DNA from: Rouxiella sp. S1S-2
Lineage (GTDB): Bacteria > Pseudomonadota > Gammaproteobacteria > Enterobacterales > Enterobacteriaceae
Length of the DNA: 64,000 nt
Assembly: GCF_009208105.1 (NCBI RefSeq)
Contig: NZ_WFKL01000001.1
Span: 3,534,001-3,598,000 of the forward strand
Reading direction: 5' to 3'
Shown: in pieces, positions 23,743 through 32,500 of the stretch
Layout: the number at the start of each line of letters is the position of its first letter
Numbering within the stretch: position 1 is the stretch's first letter
Position numbers and translations under genes: made by a program
The notes under the pieces: generated by a model
What the model saw: the letters and a program-made list of their open reading frames with translations, nothing else
Told to the model about the DNA's origin: nothing
The model's database searches: none

Positions 23743-23832
23743 CATTTTTCACGGATTAAGGAGTGAAGAAATGCGGGCCGTAAAAATGAGGCAGCGGACA
23801 GAATTATTTTCGCGGGTTAAGGAGCGAAAATA
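23743..23832. repeat. Twin hairpins sharing the loop GGnTTAAGGA
   Basis: Hairpin 1 at 23743-23773 (CATTTTTCAC / GTGAAGAAATG, one bulge) and hairpin 2 at 23805-23832 (TATTTTCGC / GCGAAAATA, perfect). Stems differ in sequence but both loops read GG(A/G)TTAAGGA. Compensated stems with a conserved loop suggest selection for structure, in RNA or in single-stranded DNA. Confidence 0.7.
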
Positions 23833-24016
23833 GTTCAGGCGCCGCGCCTCACCGGCAAACAGCCGCGCCCACGCGGATTTTGCCGGCCGGGGGGAGCCGA
23901 ATAAATTTCGCCGCCCCAGCGAGCGAAAAGCTGTCGCCCACGACAGCGGTTTATTTGGGGGGCATCGCCCCGCACACCGTCGCGGCTAAGTCTCCGGCCA
24001 AAAGCCGGTAGCGTGG

Positions 24017-24122
24017 CGCGACCACCCTCTTTAAAGGTCAGCTTCCCTTTTATTCCCGCTGCGAGGAACGAGCAAAGGGAAGAAAAAGGCGAAAGCGACC
24101 GTCTTAAAGGGGGTGGTCGCGC
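24017..24122. repeat. Nested inverted repeats in the oriT candidate
   Basis: Outer arms 24017-24035 and 24104-24122 pair at 18 of 19 bases (GCGCGACCACCCTCTTTAA and its near complement). Inside them lies a perfect 9-bp pair CTTCCCTTT (24043-24051) / AAAGGGAAG (24074-24082). Together they can form a cruciform or long stem-loop, typical of relaxosome assembly sites. Confidence 0.75.
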
Positions 24123-24390
24123 GTAGCGGGCGACGGTGTGCCGCCTGTGACCTCGGGGGTTTTGGCGAGGCGTTCAGCCGCGACATTACCCCCATGTGAC
24201 AGGCAATAAGGGCGTCCAGCCCGCATGTACTGGCGCACGCCGTTTCGTGCAGGGAAGCATGTTTACCTGCACATGGCCGCAACGCGGCCACCTTCTTCGT
24301 CCCTGACGGTCGCCCCACCTTTTCGCCCGACACCGTGGGGCGAATTGATGGGGCGATATCATGGGGCGAACTGCTGACGAAGGAAGCATC

Positions 24391-26265
24391 GTGATTTTGA
24401 ATAAGCTGGCCGTTTCACTGTCGCCGATAGTGAATGGCGCGCTGAGCTTCATGGCTTTTATGCTACAGCACCAGCTGATGCTGGCGCTGTTATCGGGGCT
24501 GACGATGCCGTTTTTCGTGTCGATGAAAAGCGATGAACGGCAAAAAGCCCCGTTGTGGCAAAAACTGATTATCGCATTTTCCCTGCTGTGTTTTCTTTCC
24601 GGTACCATGGGGCCGGTACTTATCTGGATTTTCCAGTGGCTTTATAAAGACAAAGTAGTCGCCAGTATTCCCGTTCTGGCATGGCCAGTGCTGATTACCT
24701 TTACGGTAGCGGGTTTTATTTTACATATTCTGCTGCGCAGGGTATTAACCCCTGAATTAGACAAAATAAAGAAACACCTCGTGAGGAAAACAACGCTTGA
24801 ACGGGAATTACGCACCGATGTCCGTACGGTGAAATCCCTGCTGCCGGAAACGCTGCATTATGACCCGCTGGATTATATTGATCTCAATAAAGGTATTTTC
24901 ATCGGTATGGACCGGAATAAATACCCGATGTACCTGCCCTTAAACGACTGGCAAAAACAACACGCGGATATCATCGGGACCACCGGAGCCGGTAAAGGCG
25001 TTGCCACCGGGATATTGCTTTATCAAAGCATTCTTGCCGGTGAAGGCGTATTTGTTATGGATCCCAAGGATGATGAATGGGCACCCCACCTTTACCGGAA
25101 AGCCTGCGAGGATGCAGGCAAACCTTTTGCCCTGATTGACCTGCGAAAACCCCAATACCAGTTTAACCTGATTGAAGAGATCACCGCCGATGAACTGGAA
25201 GAGCTTTTTGTTGCCGGTTTCAGTCTGGCAGAGAAAGGTCAGGAGTCAGACTTTTATCGCATTGACGACCGGAAAGCGGCCCGGATAGCCGCGCAGTTTG
25301 TCACCCGAAATACAGCCTCAACCATTCGGGATGTTTATAACGGAGACTACGTTCAGGGTATTGCAGATAAAATAAAAGCCTTTTTCGGGAAAATTGAAGA
25401 GCTGGCCTTGCTCAATGCCATTAATGCGCCGAGAGGATTTTCGCTTAATACGATATTTGAGGAAGGCGGTTGCTGCTACGTGATTGGCTCAATGCGCAAC
25501 AGCAAAATCATTACCACTCAACGCATGTTGCTGGTTCGCCTGTACCAGTTGGCAGAAAGGCGCGAGCGAGTGAAAGACGTGCCCCGCCCCATTGCTATTT
25601 ATCTTTCCGAACTGAAATACCATTTATCCAGGCCCGCGCTGGAAGGCTTAGGCGCGGCACGCGATAAAGGCGTGCATATTATTATGGACCACCAGTCGAT
25701 TGCCGATTTAAAAGACTGTCCGGCAGATTTGAAAGGCGACGCCGTTGTCGGCGCAGTCGTTGAGAACGCTAAATTCAAACTGGTTTATCGTGTCATGGAT
25801 CCTGACACCGCTGAATGGGTGGCCCGGATGTCAGGCACCATATTAGTCGATGATGAGGTCCGCAAAGCGAAAACCGATGCCGTGCTGACAGAGACTATCG
25901 ACGATGAACGCACCATCAGGCAGGCGGAGCGTTTCTTTACCGACAGTAATATGATCCTGAACTTACCCGATTTTGTCAGCTTCATCTTCACGACAAAAGC
26001 ACTCCCGTCTGCTTCTCTGATTTCGCCCATCAGGGTGAAAAAACGCGAACTGGAGATTTGTGCCGTGTCGCCCGCGATTGCCGCCACCGCCGCAACGGTA
26101 AATATCACCCTGGATTTTAACGAGGAGGAAACTTCCCCCGGACCCGCATCAAAGACGGATATCACCACAACGCGACCCGATCTTTTTTTTGATAATACGG
26201 ACGAAGAAGACACAACAACACCGAACGCCGATAAAGAGGAAAACCCATCATTGCTGGATTTTTAA
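24391..26265 (+). CDS. mobB: MobB-type coupling protein (T4CP, VirD4/TraG-like)
   Basis: A 624-residue inner-membrane ATPase that delivers the relaxase-DNA complex to the VirB channel. Several hydrophobic segments occupy residues 15-125. Walker A is IIGTTGAGKGVATG near residue 195, a first acidic strand follows (GVFVMDPKDDEW), and a later conserved block reads IAIYLSELKYHL with KGVHIIMDHQSIADLKDC. The C-terminal ~70 residues are acidic and disordered, a tail often used to contact cargo. A GTG start at 24391 is chosen because GAAGGA precedes it; an ATG at 24361 is in frame but lacks a ribosome site. Paired with a MobC-type relaxase as in CloDF13 and ICEKp-type elements, where MobB is the coupling protein. 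Confidence 0.88.
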   Translation: MILNKLAVSLSPIVNGALSFMAFMLQHQLMLALLSGLTMPFFVSMKSDERQKAPLWQKLIIAFSLLCFLSGTMGPVLIWIFQWLYKDKVVASIPVLAWPVLITFTVAGFILHILLRRVLTPELDKIKKHLVRKTTLERELRTDVRTVKSLLPETLHYDPLDYIDLNKGIFIGMDRNKYPMYLPLNDWQKQHADIIGTTGAGKGVATGILLYQSILAGEGVFVMDPKDDEWAPHLYRKACEDAGKPFALIDLRKPQYQFNLIEEITADELEELFVAGFSLAEKGQESDFYRIDDRKAARIAAQFVTRNTASTIRDVYNGDYVQGIADKIKAFFGKIEELALLNAINAPRGFSLNTIFEEGGCCYVIGSMRNSKIITTQRMLLVRLYQLAERRERVKDVPRPIAIYLSELKYHLSRPALEGLGAARDKGVHIIMDHQSIADLKDCPADLKGDAVVGAVVENAKFKLVYRVMDPDTAEWVARMSGTILVDDEVRKAKTDAVLTETIDDERTIRQAERFFTDSNMILNLPDFVSFIFTTKALPSASLISPIRVKKRELEICAVSPAIAATAATVNITLDFNEEETSPGPASKTDITTTRPDLFFDNTDEEDTTTPNADKEENPSLLDF

Positions 26266-26272
26266 AGGGGGA

Positions 26273-27022
26273 ATGATGCTGATCACCGCATACAGCGAAC
26301 GCCAGACGCGACACCGCGAAAAAATACAACGACTACTGAATTTCCTGAAAGAAGAAACGTACAGTGATTTTAAAACGCTGATGCTGCTGTTTGGCTTCAG
26401 GGATCATAAATCGCTGTATTCCCTGCTTTCAAAAGTCGAGGGCATGGGCTTAATACAAAAGCACGTCCTGGTATCGCGCACGATGAAAATTTCATTATGG
26501 GGCATAACCAGTGACGGACTGGCCGTCGTATTAACCCCCGACGATGCGTTTTTCCCGGCGCGCTTTGAGCCGTCAAAAATTACCGGCTGGACGCTGGAAC
26601 ATCACCTTGATAATCAGACCGCCCGTATCATCCTTGAGCAAAAAGGCGCATCCGGATGGATAAACGGCGATCGCACAACCTTCCTCAGCCGTTATCAGGT
26701 CAGTCACCGCCCTGACGGGCTGATTACCCTGCCCGGCGGCACCGTGATCGCCATTGAGACCGAGCGTCGCCTGAAAACCAGAGCCCGTTACCAGTCGATC
26801 ATCGCCAGCCATTTGCTGGCCCGGACCCGGAAGAACTGGATTTACGTTTTTTATATCGTGCCGGACCCGCAGAAAAAGCGCGGCCTTGAACGGCTCTTTG
26901 ACAGCATCAGGCACGTCATCGTTAACCACCAGCACATCCCGCTGGAAACCCGCCACCGGAATGTCTTCCGCATCTATACACTCGACGAGCTGCAACGGCT
27001 CGATGTAGACCACGGCATATAG
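26273..27022 (+). CDS. mobC: MobC-type (MOB-C family) relaxase
   Basis: A 249-residue protein matching the MOB-C relaxase class of plasmid CloDF13. It does not have the two- or three-His motif of common relaxases. It has a restriction-enzyme-like core: Asp in HRPDGLITLPGG (about residue 148) followed by IAIETERRLKTRARY (about 158-172). The N-terminal ~90 residues hold a winged-helix-like DNA-binding part (LMLLFGFRDHKSLYSLLSKV). Starts at tandem ATGs 8 bp after mobB behind AAAGGGGG. Length fits CloDF13 MobC (about 243 residues). It should nick oriT and lead the strand through MobB and the VirB channel. Confidence 0.82.
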   Translation: MMLITAYSERQTRHREKIQRLLNFLKEETYSDFKTLMLLFGFRDHKSLYSLLSKVEGMGLIQKHVLVSRTMKISLWGITSDGLAVVLTPDDAFFPARFEPSKITGWTLEHHLDNQTARIILEQKGASGWINGDRTTFLSRYQVSHRPDGLITLPGGTVIAIETERRLKTRARYQSIIASHLLARTRKNWIYVFYIVPDPQKKRGLERLFDSIRHVIVNHQHIPLETRHRNVFRIYTLDELQRLDVDHGI

Positions 27023-27129
27023 TTCTTCTCTATCACTTACAGTCCCAACCCACCCAACCAGCAGCGTAACGACCTGAAATAATACCCCTTGAAATACTCA
27101 CCCAAAATCAGAACAGACAGGACACCAGA

Positions 27130-27417
27130 ATGAACAGAGAAACTGACCGACTTTCGGACGTACTGACCGAAATGAGCGCAAAAGCGCTGGTGACATGGAT
27201 GACACATTCCGCATTGCACGACATACCGCGCGAAGCATTACTGGTTCGCGGCAACGATTTTGTGTATGCCCTACAAGCAAATTTTGTGCTGCTGCGTGAT
27301 GTTCTGTCAGAAACGCTGGAAGATATTGAGCAGCAGAGCCATGAACTCGAAGAAAGACTAGATAATCTGGAACAGCGGCTACTTGCGCTTCAGGCAGTTG
27401 CTGGTAACCGAGAATAG
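27130..27417 (+). CDS. Small coiled-coil protein after mobC
   Basis: A 95-residue soluble protein with a C-terminal heptad-rich coiled coil (SETLEDIEQQSHELEERL, then DNLEQRLLALQ). The N-terminal half is helical (LTEMSAKALVTWMTHSAL). It has no recognised domain. It follows mobC by about 107 bp on the same strand, so a relaxosome accessory or mobilisation role is conceivable. A convergent inverted repeat follows. The ribosome site is weak (ACAGGACACCAG). Confidence 0.6.
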   Translation: MNRETDRLSDVLTEMSAKALVTWMTHSALHDIPREALLVRGNDFVYALQANFVLLRDVLSETLEDIEQQSHELEERLDNLEQRLLALQAVAGNRE

Positions 27418-27456
27418 CTGTCCAATCAGCCCTGTCCGTGTGAATTTTTTATTCCA

Positions 27457-27519
27457 CTGTAGAGACATGACTGCTCGGTGCTCGCCTGGCTGCGCTCCGC
27501 CTCACTCGTGTCTCTACAG
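27457..27519. repeat. Inverted repeat between convergent genes
   Basis: Perfect 11-bp arms CTGTAGAGACA (27457-27467) and TGTCTCTACAG (27509-27519) around a GC-rich 41-nt loop. It sits between the plus-strand coiled-coil gene and the minus-strand ardC gene, so it may end both transcripts. The loop lacks a clear T tract. Confidence 0.6.
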
Positions 27520-27578
27520 CGTTACTGTTTTAAGCGGCCCTACACACAAAGCCGCATTCCGTTGCGACTCCTTCCTGC

Positions 27579-28523
27579 TCAGATTTTATCCATCAAATAA
27601 CGATGCGCTTTCGATGCCGCGCTGGCGGCCTTGAAAATATAGCGTTTGTCGTTCTTCAGTGCTTTCAGCCAGGAAGCAATATAACTTTCATGCTGAACCT
27701 CTCCGACAATCCCCAGGTCCGCCATCAGGAACGCGCTTCCCAGTTCGGCGATCAACTCCTCAAACGCATACCCCTCACTGCCAAACTTCCCTTTCATTTC
27801 TCGATTCAGCCGACTTTTGGCTCCACTCCAGTGAACCAGCTCATGCAGACCCGTAGCGTAGAAATTGGCAGCATCACTAAAAAGACGGCGTTCCGGTAAA
27901 TGGATTTCGTCGGTTGATGGTGCGAAATAGGCGTTCTGCCCCTTCTCAATGATGGTTGCACTACTGTTACGGAAAAGCGCTTCCGCCTGCGGTAACGGCT
28001 CAAAGGTCTCTGCCGGGAAAACGGCTTCATCACTCAGAGGCAAACCGTCAATTTGCTCAACATTAAACACGGTGAAAGTCTTAAGCATCGGAATATAGTC
28101 AGTTTCTCCTTCGTCATTTTCCCTTTCCAGCATGGTATAGAAAATGGCTGTTGTGCCGTGTTCTCCCTTACGTACCTGCCCGCCTTCCGCTTTTGCCTGT
28201 TTGTAGGTCATCCAGCGCGAATCATTGAATCCCTGTTCTGACGCACTGCACCACAACAACATGATATTCATTCCACTGTAACCCATACCAGTTGCGTAAT
28301 TGGACGGTAAACCAGACATACCGGGGGTACGCTGCCACGGACACGCCCAGGGTTTAACACCAGTTTCCAGTGCCGCAATGATGCTGTCAGTGACGGTCTG
28401 ATAAATATCAGTTTTGGTTTTGGAAAATTTCGTTTTTGAGGAGCCTGACGGGTCCAGCGGGGATACGCTGGTTGCCGATGCGGTGTTAGGGGCGCTAGTC
28501 TGAGTATGCAGGGAAATAGTCAT
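27579..28523 (-). CDS. ardC: ArdC-type antirestriction protein
   Basis: A 314-residue protein with two parts. The N-terminal part after a Ser/Thr-rich leader (about residues 35-160) is the single-strand-DNA-binding domain shared with TraC primases (TDSIIAALETGVKPWACPW, ATGMGYSGMNIMLLW). The C-terminal part is a zinc metallopeptidase-like domain with HELVHWSG (about 224) and the distal glutamate in FEELIAELG (about 255). ArdC proteins protect incoming DNA from host restriction during conjugation. Opposite strand to mobC, with GGAGA before the start. Its place at the end of the transfer region fits the leading-region role of antirestriction genes. Confidence 0.88.
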   Translation of the reverse strand: MTISLHTQTSAPNTASATSVSPLDPSGSSKTKFSKTKTDIYQTVTDSIIAALETGVKPWACPWQRTPGMSGLPSNYATGMGYSGMNIMLLWCSASEQGFNDSRWMTYKQAKAEGGQVRKGEHGTTAIFYTMLERENDEGETDYIPMLKTFTVFNVEQIDGLPLSDEAVFPAETFEPLPQAEALFRNSSATIIEKGQNAYFAPSTDEIHLPERRLFSDAANFYATGLHELVHWSGAKSRLNREMKGKFGSEGYAFEELIAELGSAFLMADLGIVGEVQHESYIASWLKALKNDKRYIFKAASAASKAHRYLMDKI

Positions 28524-28753
28524 GGTTTTTCTCCGTCAGTGGTGTGATTTTCGTCTTCGTATCGCCTGACGGTTCGCTTTCCCGGCATCGTTCCGGCCTG
28601 CAAGGGCGCAGAATGCGTGCAATTTACCCTTGCGGGACGGGTTGTGTTGGGAAACGATTAACCGGAAGCTGACGCGGGAACGGAAACCACACGGGAGAAA
28701 AAACTTATCCTGCATAGACGGGTATAGCGCCCCTTGCTTCGCAGTGGTGAAAT

Positions 28754-28969
28754 GGGTTTGGGTTTGGGTTTGGGTTTGGGTTTGGGTTTGGGTTTGAGTT
28801 TGAGTTTGAGTTTGAGTTTGAGTTTGAGTTTGAGTTTGAGTTTGAGTTTGAGTTTGAGTTTGAGTTTGAGTTTGAGTTTGAGTTTGAGTTTGAGTTTGAG
28901 TTTGAGTTTGAGTTTGAGTTTGAGTTTGAGTTTGAGTTTGAGTTTGAGTTTGAGTTTGAGTTTGAGTTT
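28754..28969. repeat. Telomere-like hexamer array, 7 x GGGTTT then 29 x GAGTTT
   Basis: 216 bp of perfect tandem hexamers. Units 1-7 are GGGTTT (28754-28795) and units 8-36 are GAGTTT (28796-28969). The switch is abrupt and no unit is mixed. The seven runs of three G with three T between them are ideal for a G-quadruplex on the plus strand. Reading frames through it yield only low-complexity dipeptide repeats and are not taken as genes. It lies 230 bp upstream of ardC on the other strand and before an IS110 remnant. Confidence 0.95.
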
Positions 28970-29050
28970 TGTAGTGATGTGATAGACGCCCTTCCCAACA
29001 TAGCCAGTGCCATACTTTCACTGACTGCGTTAACTCCGGAGTGACATCAC

Positions 29051-29218
29051 ATGAACAAGATCAGAGTAGTAGGTATCGATATTGCCAAAGCTATTTTTCA
29101 GGTATGTGTCTAGATGATTGATGGTTCGGTTGTCTGGAACAGAAAATATCGCGTCAGAAATTGCTGGATTCGCTTCGCCAGCTTGAGCCGGGTAACGCGT
29201 CCTGAGTGTCCAGATTAA
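29051..29218 (+). pseudogene. IS110-family transposase remnant
   Basis: The frame MNKIRVVGIDIAKAIFQV is the N-terminus of IS110-family transposases, including the first catalytic Asp of the DEDD domain. It is stopped by an in-frame TAG at codon 21 and then continues in the same frame (SVVWNRKYRVRN) to a second stop. The remaining ~270 residues are absent, so this is a dead fragment. It directly follows the hexamer array by about 80 bp. Confidence 0.82.
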
Positions 29219-29267
29219 TGAGAACTTTTCAGGAGTCTGACATCAAGAGCTCGATAGCCTTTTTTCA

Positions 29268-29298
29268 TTTATTATTTATTATTTATTATTTATTATTT
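29268..29298. repeat. Short 7-bp tandem repeat (TTTATTA)
   Basis: About 4.4 copies of TTTATTA in perfect tandem between two transposase remnants. Simple AT-rich slippage repeat. Confidence 0.85.
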
Positions 29299-29299
29299 C

Positions 29300-29525
29300 A
29301 AAAGCTTGTAACTTTTTCTTCAGCTGGCGTACTCCAGTTTATTCCGAGGTCATAGGAGGTTTTTTTGCGTTTTGCCCTGTAGCTCATTCCGAAACTGTTT
29401 TACCCATCGCGCCATTATGAAAAGGCCCCCCATAGCTCTGCTGCATCTGCAACGGTAGAATTTGGGTCAAGAACCAGTTGAGCGAATTCGCGTTTGAACT
29501 CTGCGCTGAAATTTCTGCTTTCCAA
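29300..29525 (-). pseudogene. IS3-family OrfA remnant, frameshifted
   Basis: On the minus strand the frame reads [20 protein letters not shown] then [11 protein letters not shown], the N-terminal helix-turn-helix of IS3-family OrfA. A frameshift follows, and a second frame continues MARWVKQFRNELQGKTQK, then PMTSE and RQLKKKLQ. All parts align in order with an OrfA but the frame is broken at least twice. OrfB is missing. The sequence TGATTTGGCCACCTGAATAG near 29565-29585 looks like an IS3-type end. Confidence 0.78.
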
Positions 29526-29590
29526 TGGGTACCTGTAATGTACTGAGGTGAGCATATCATTTCTATTCAGGTGGCCAAATCAGTGTGCCA

Positions 29591-32500
29591 CTACACATCT
29601 AACAGCGGTAGGGAGACAGGCCACGGCCTACCGGATGCGATGTCCGGATGGCGCGGCTCATCTTCTGGAATTCCGTATTCATCCCTGCTGCAGTCTATCT
29701 TACGCATCCAGTAGGCAGCTACGTCATCGGGGCCTCCGTCCGTCACCAATTCAAACAATTTCATCCGCAAACTGCCTGCCGGAACGGGTACAATTTCAAA
29801 CGTACCTTGCCACGTTTCTGACGGAATATCTTGGGTGATCATTTTATTTATTGTTCGCCAATCCATAAATCTACGATTCAAGCTCCTCTCAAAATTGAGC
29901 AGTAATAGTACTCCCTCTTCGTCTGGGCTCTGCGCAATAATACGGGTGAGCGCCTCAAGGCCCGGTGAGATTGGTCCATCTATCAACAAACCGTATATGT
30001 ACGCACGCAAACCAGAATGAATCTCAAGCTGGTTCCCAAGTATTGTCTCAAAATGCCAGTTATCACTGGATCGGCTTTCAAATACACCCTGAGCAGTTAA
30101 GTCGATGATACGGCGCACCGAAGATAGTGTTTCAAGACGTAAAGCGGTGGTTCTCCAGTGGTAGTTCGCATAGAGGCTTGTGTTTTCTTCGGCTAACTTG
30201 AAGAGGGCATCTTCTGCATACGGGGAAGGTGAATGGCAAAATCCTCTGACCATCTCTTCCAAAAAATAGGGATCCCGATATGAGGCAGGCAGACTACGAA
30301 TGACGCTCAAGGCTTCTTCAGGCTCCTTCATAAACGGTAAAAGCCGTAACCACGCTTTTAATTGATACCCTTGCCCCTCGCTTAATATCCACGGTTCAGC
30401 GATTGCTTCCTCTATAAGCTCAACGGTACTTTCAACAACGACCTTTGTATCTATACCATCTCCCGATAGCACAATGCTGGTAAGCAAATCTGCTCGTATT
30501 TGCCTCGGTGCAACTGCAATGAGAGTTTTGATAACATCATCACGCCGCCCATGAGGCAACTGCGATGCAATAATACCCAGTTCGACAGCAAGCTGTTTTT
30601 GTTCGCTCGTCGCGTCTTGCGTAATCAGTTGGTCAATTGCGTTGAATATAGCTTCTGCTTCAAGAGATGTTTCATCAGGGGAATGGGCTAGAACCATATG
30701 TTTCGCCTTCACATTTGAGAAATCAACACCACTTAAAAATCGTTTTCCCCTTGATGGAGCGTTTAACGTTCGCCATTGTTCGGCAAGGACTCGTGCCGCT
30801 AGCGCACCAAAATATTTGTCACACAGATACGTCTGCATAATTGCAGTTGTTTCTGGAGATTGAATTGCCTGAAAAGCGCTCTGATATTCGCTGAGCATCG
30901 GGGTTCTAGCCTCATTAACCGCTTCGCATGGTCTCCACCCGGCTGTCTCCGCTTCTTTTCGAAACTCTCTGTAACGCTGGAGGTTATCGTCCAGCAGTTG
31001 TTTCAAAAGAGGTAACTGTTTCACTGATGGGGCAAGACTCGCAAGCATTGCAACTCTTGCTTTTACCCTACGCTTTGCTTTTTCCGAAGCAAGCATACGA
31101 TTAGCCCACTCTTCAAATAACCGTTGTATCACCAGAACAGTGTCTGCATCGAAAGATCTGCTATAAGATTCCTCACCATTGGGATGGGATAAAAGCAGGT
31201 CAGTAAACAATTCAATTAGCCTGTCTTCGGCCGGTACAGCTCGCTTGAGAATAGCTTCAACAAGGCTTGAACCTTGGGTAGAGCCAATACGAGTTCTCAG
31301 CCCTTGATAGCGTTTCCATTTGGCCTCTTCGTATTTACCTTCGGCCTGATTACATAACTCAAGATCGGCCAATACATCAATAAGATGACCAACAGCCCCT
31401 GGCCCAAGTACTGAGGCCGCGGCGTTAGCACGAGCATCATAGTCTTCAGGGTTAACCAGCACCAGATTCACCAGCATTTCATCTTCTAAAGTAAATCTGG
31501 CTGATGCCAGAATACCGCCCACACTAGTACAAAGTGCTCGTCCAGCCCTTACACGCTCTAATAATCCTTCTGCAACAGTTTGAGGATAACTGCGGTGTAG
31601 CTTATCGATCAGCTGTTCTTCATTTGATTCAATCTCCATTGTGCTGATGATGCCAACTAATTCAGCGCAATCGTCCTCAGTATTCTCTGTAGCGATCAGC
31701 GCGCGAAGCCGATTAGAGGGTGATACGGCCTGCATTTCTTGCCGCTTATGTGCTGTCGCGAGTATTTCTCTAACGTTTTCATCCTGTATCTCATCGGCAA
31801 CGCCTTTGCTCACAATCAGATCTAAGATTGTGCTATTCACCTCTTGCAACATTTCAGCCACATGGAGATCTGCTCGCCGAAATACCAAAGCATCAATGAC
31901 GGAGACTTGGACCTGCGAATCAGGGTCATTCTTCGCAATGGAGACAGCAAGATCGAGGCCATCGATACCACTGCGAGATGCTATCTCGGATAAAAGCAAT
32001 GAACGCATTCTGGGAGACAGGGTATTGATTATTTCTCCTGCCGCCTGCCCGAAAATCGAAGTCCTGAATATTCTGCAATTGCGTAAAGCATGAAGGCTGA
32101 TCTGCTCATCTTCATCAGAGATCAACGGCCAGACATAATCAAGGAATTCAGGACGGCCGGATGTAATCATGAAACGGACAGCGCGATCCACCGTTCCTGG
32201 CGCATGCCAATGAGCCACGAGATTCTGAATAACAGTCGATATTTGCGACCATACATCTTCTGTTGATCGAAAAATCATCTCTGCCGCGAGAATTGGGTCG
32301 ACCTCAAATGCAGCGATTATCGCCTTGCTACAAATAACCTGCAGTTCCGCATCACCGTATGCCATACGCTCTATGGCAAAAAGTATGGCTTCTTCCCATC
32401 TGGGATAGTTAAATACCTCTGCTTTAAGTGCTTCTCGTGTTTCCCGGGCATTGATGTCCGCAATCAACCGGCGTTCAACCAAGTGAGAGGCGTACCATTC

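Larger units (their letters stand above)
23642..24360. other. Structured non-coding region, candidate origin of transfer (oriT)
   Basis: About 720 bp without a credible gene, between the transfer operon and mobB. It is much more GC-rich in the middle than the flanks and is packed with inverted repeats: two related hairpins (23743-23832), a perfect hairpin GCTGTCG-CCCA-CGACAGC at 23930-23947, and a nested pair of long inverted repeats (24017-24122). In CloDF13 and in ICEKp-type elements oriT lies next to mobB/mobC. Position and structure make this the best oriT candidate in the window. The nick site cannot be read directly. Confidence 0.6.

Noticed and set aside
24031..24608. Minus-strand genes in the oriT candidate and over mobB
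   Set aside because: Low-quality composition (Arg/Pro/Ser-rich) and no start signals; explained by GC-rich repeats and antisense of mobB.
28754..28969. CRISPR array or end of a linear replicon
   Set aside because: No spacers, unit of 6 bp only. The sequence continues on both sides with genes, so it is not a chromosome end.
28536..29021. Open frames on both strands across the hexamer array (Gln-Thr, Asn-Ser or Leu-Ser dipeptide repeats)
   Set aside because: Any hexamer repeat without a stop keeps all frames open. No ribosome site, no flanking domain, and the array is better described as DNA repeat.
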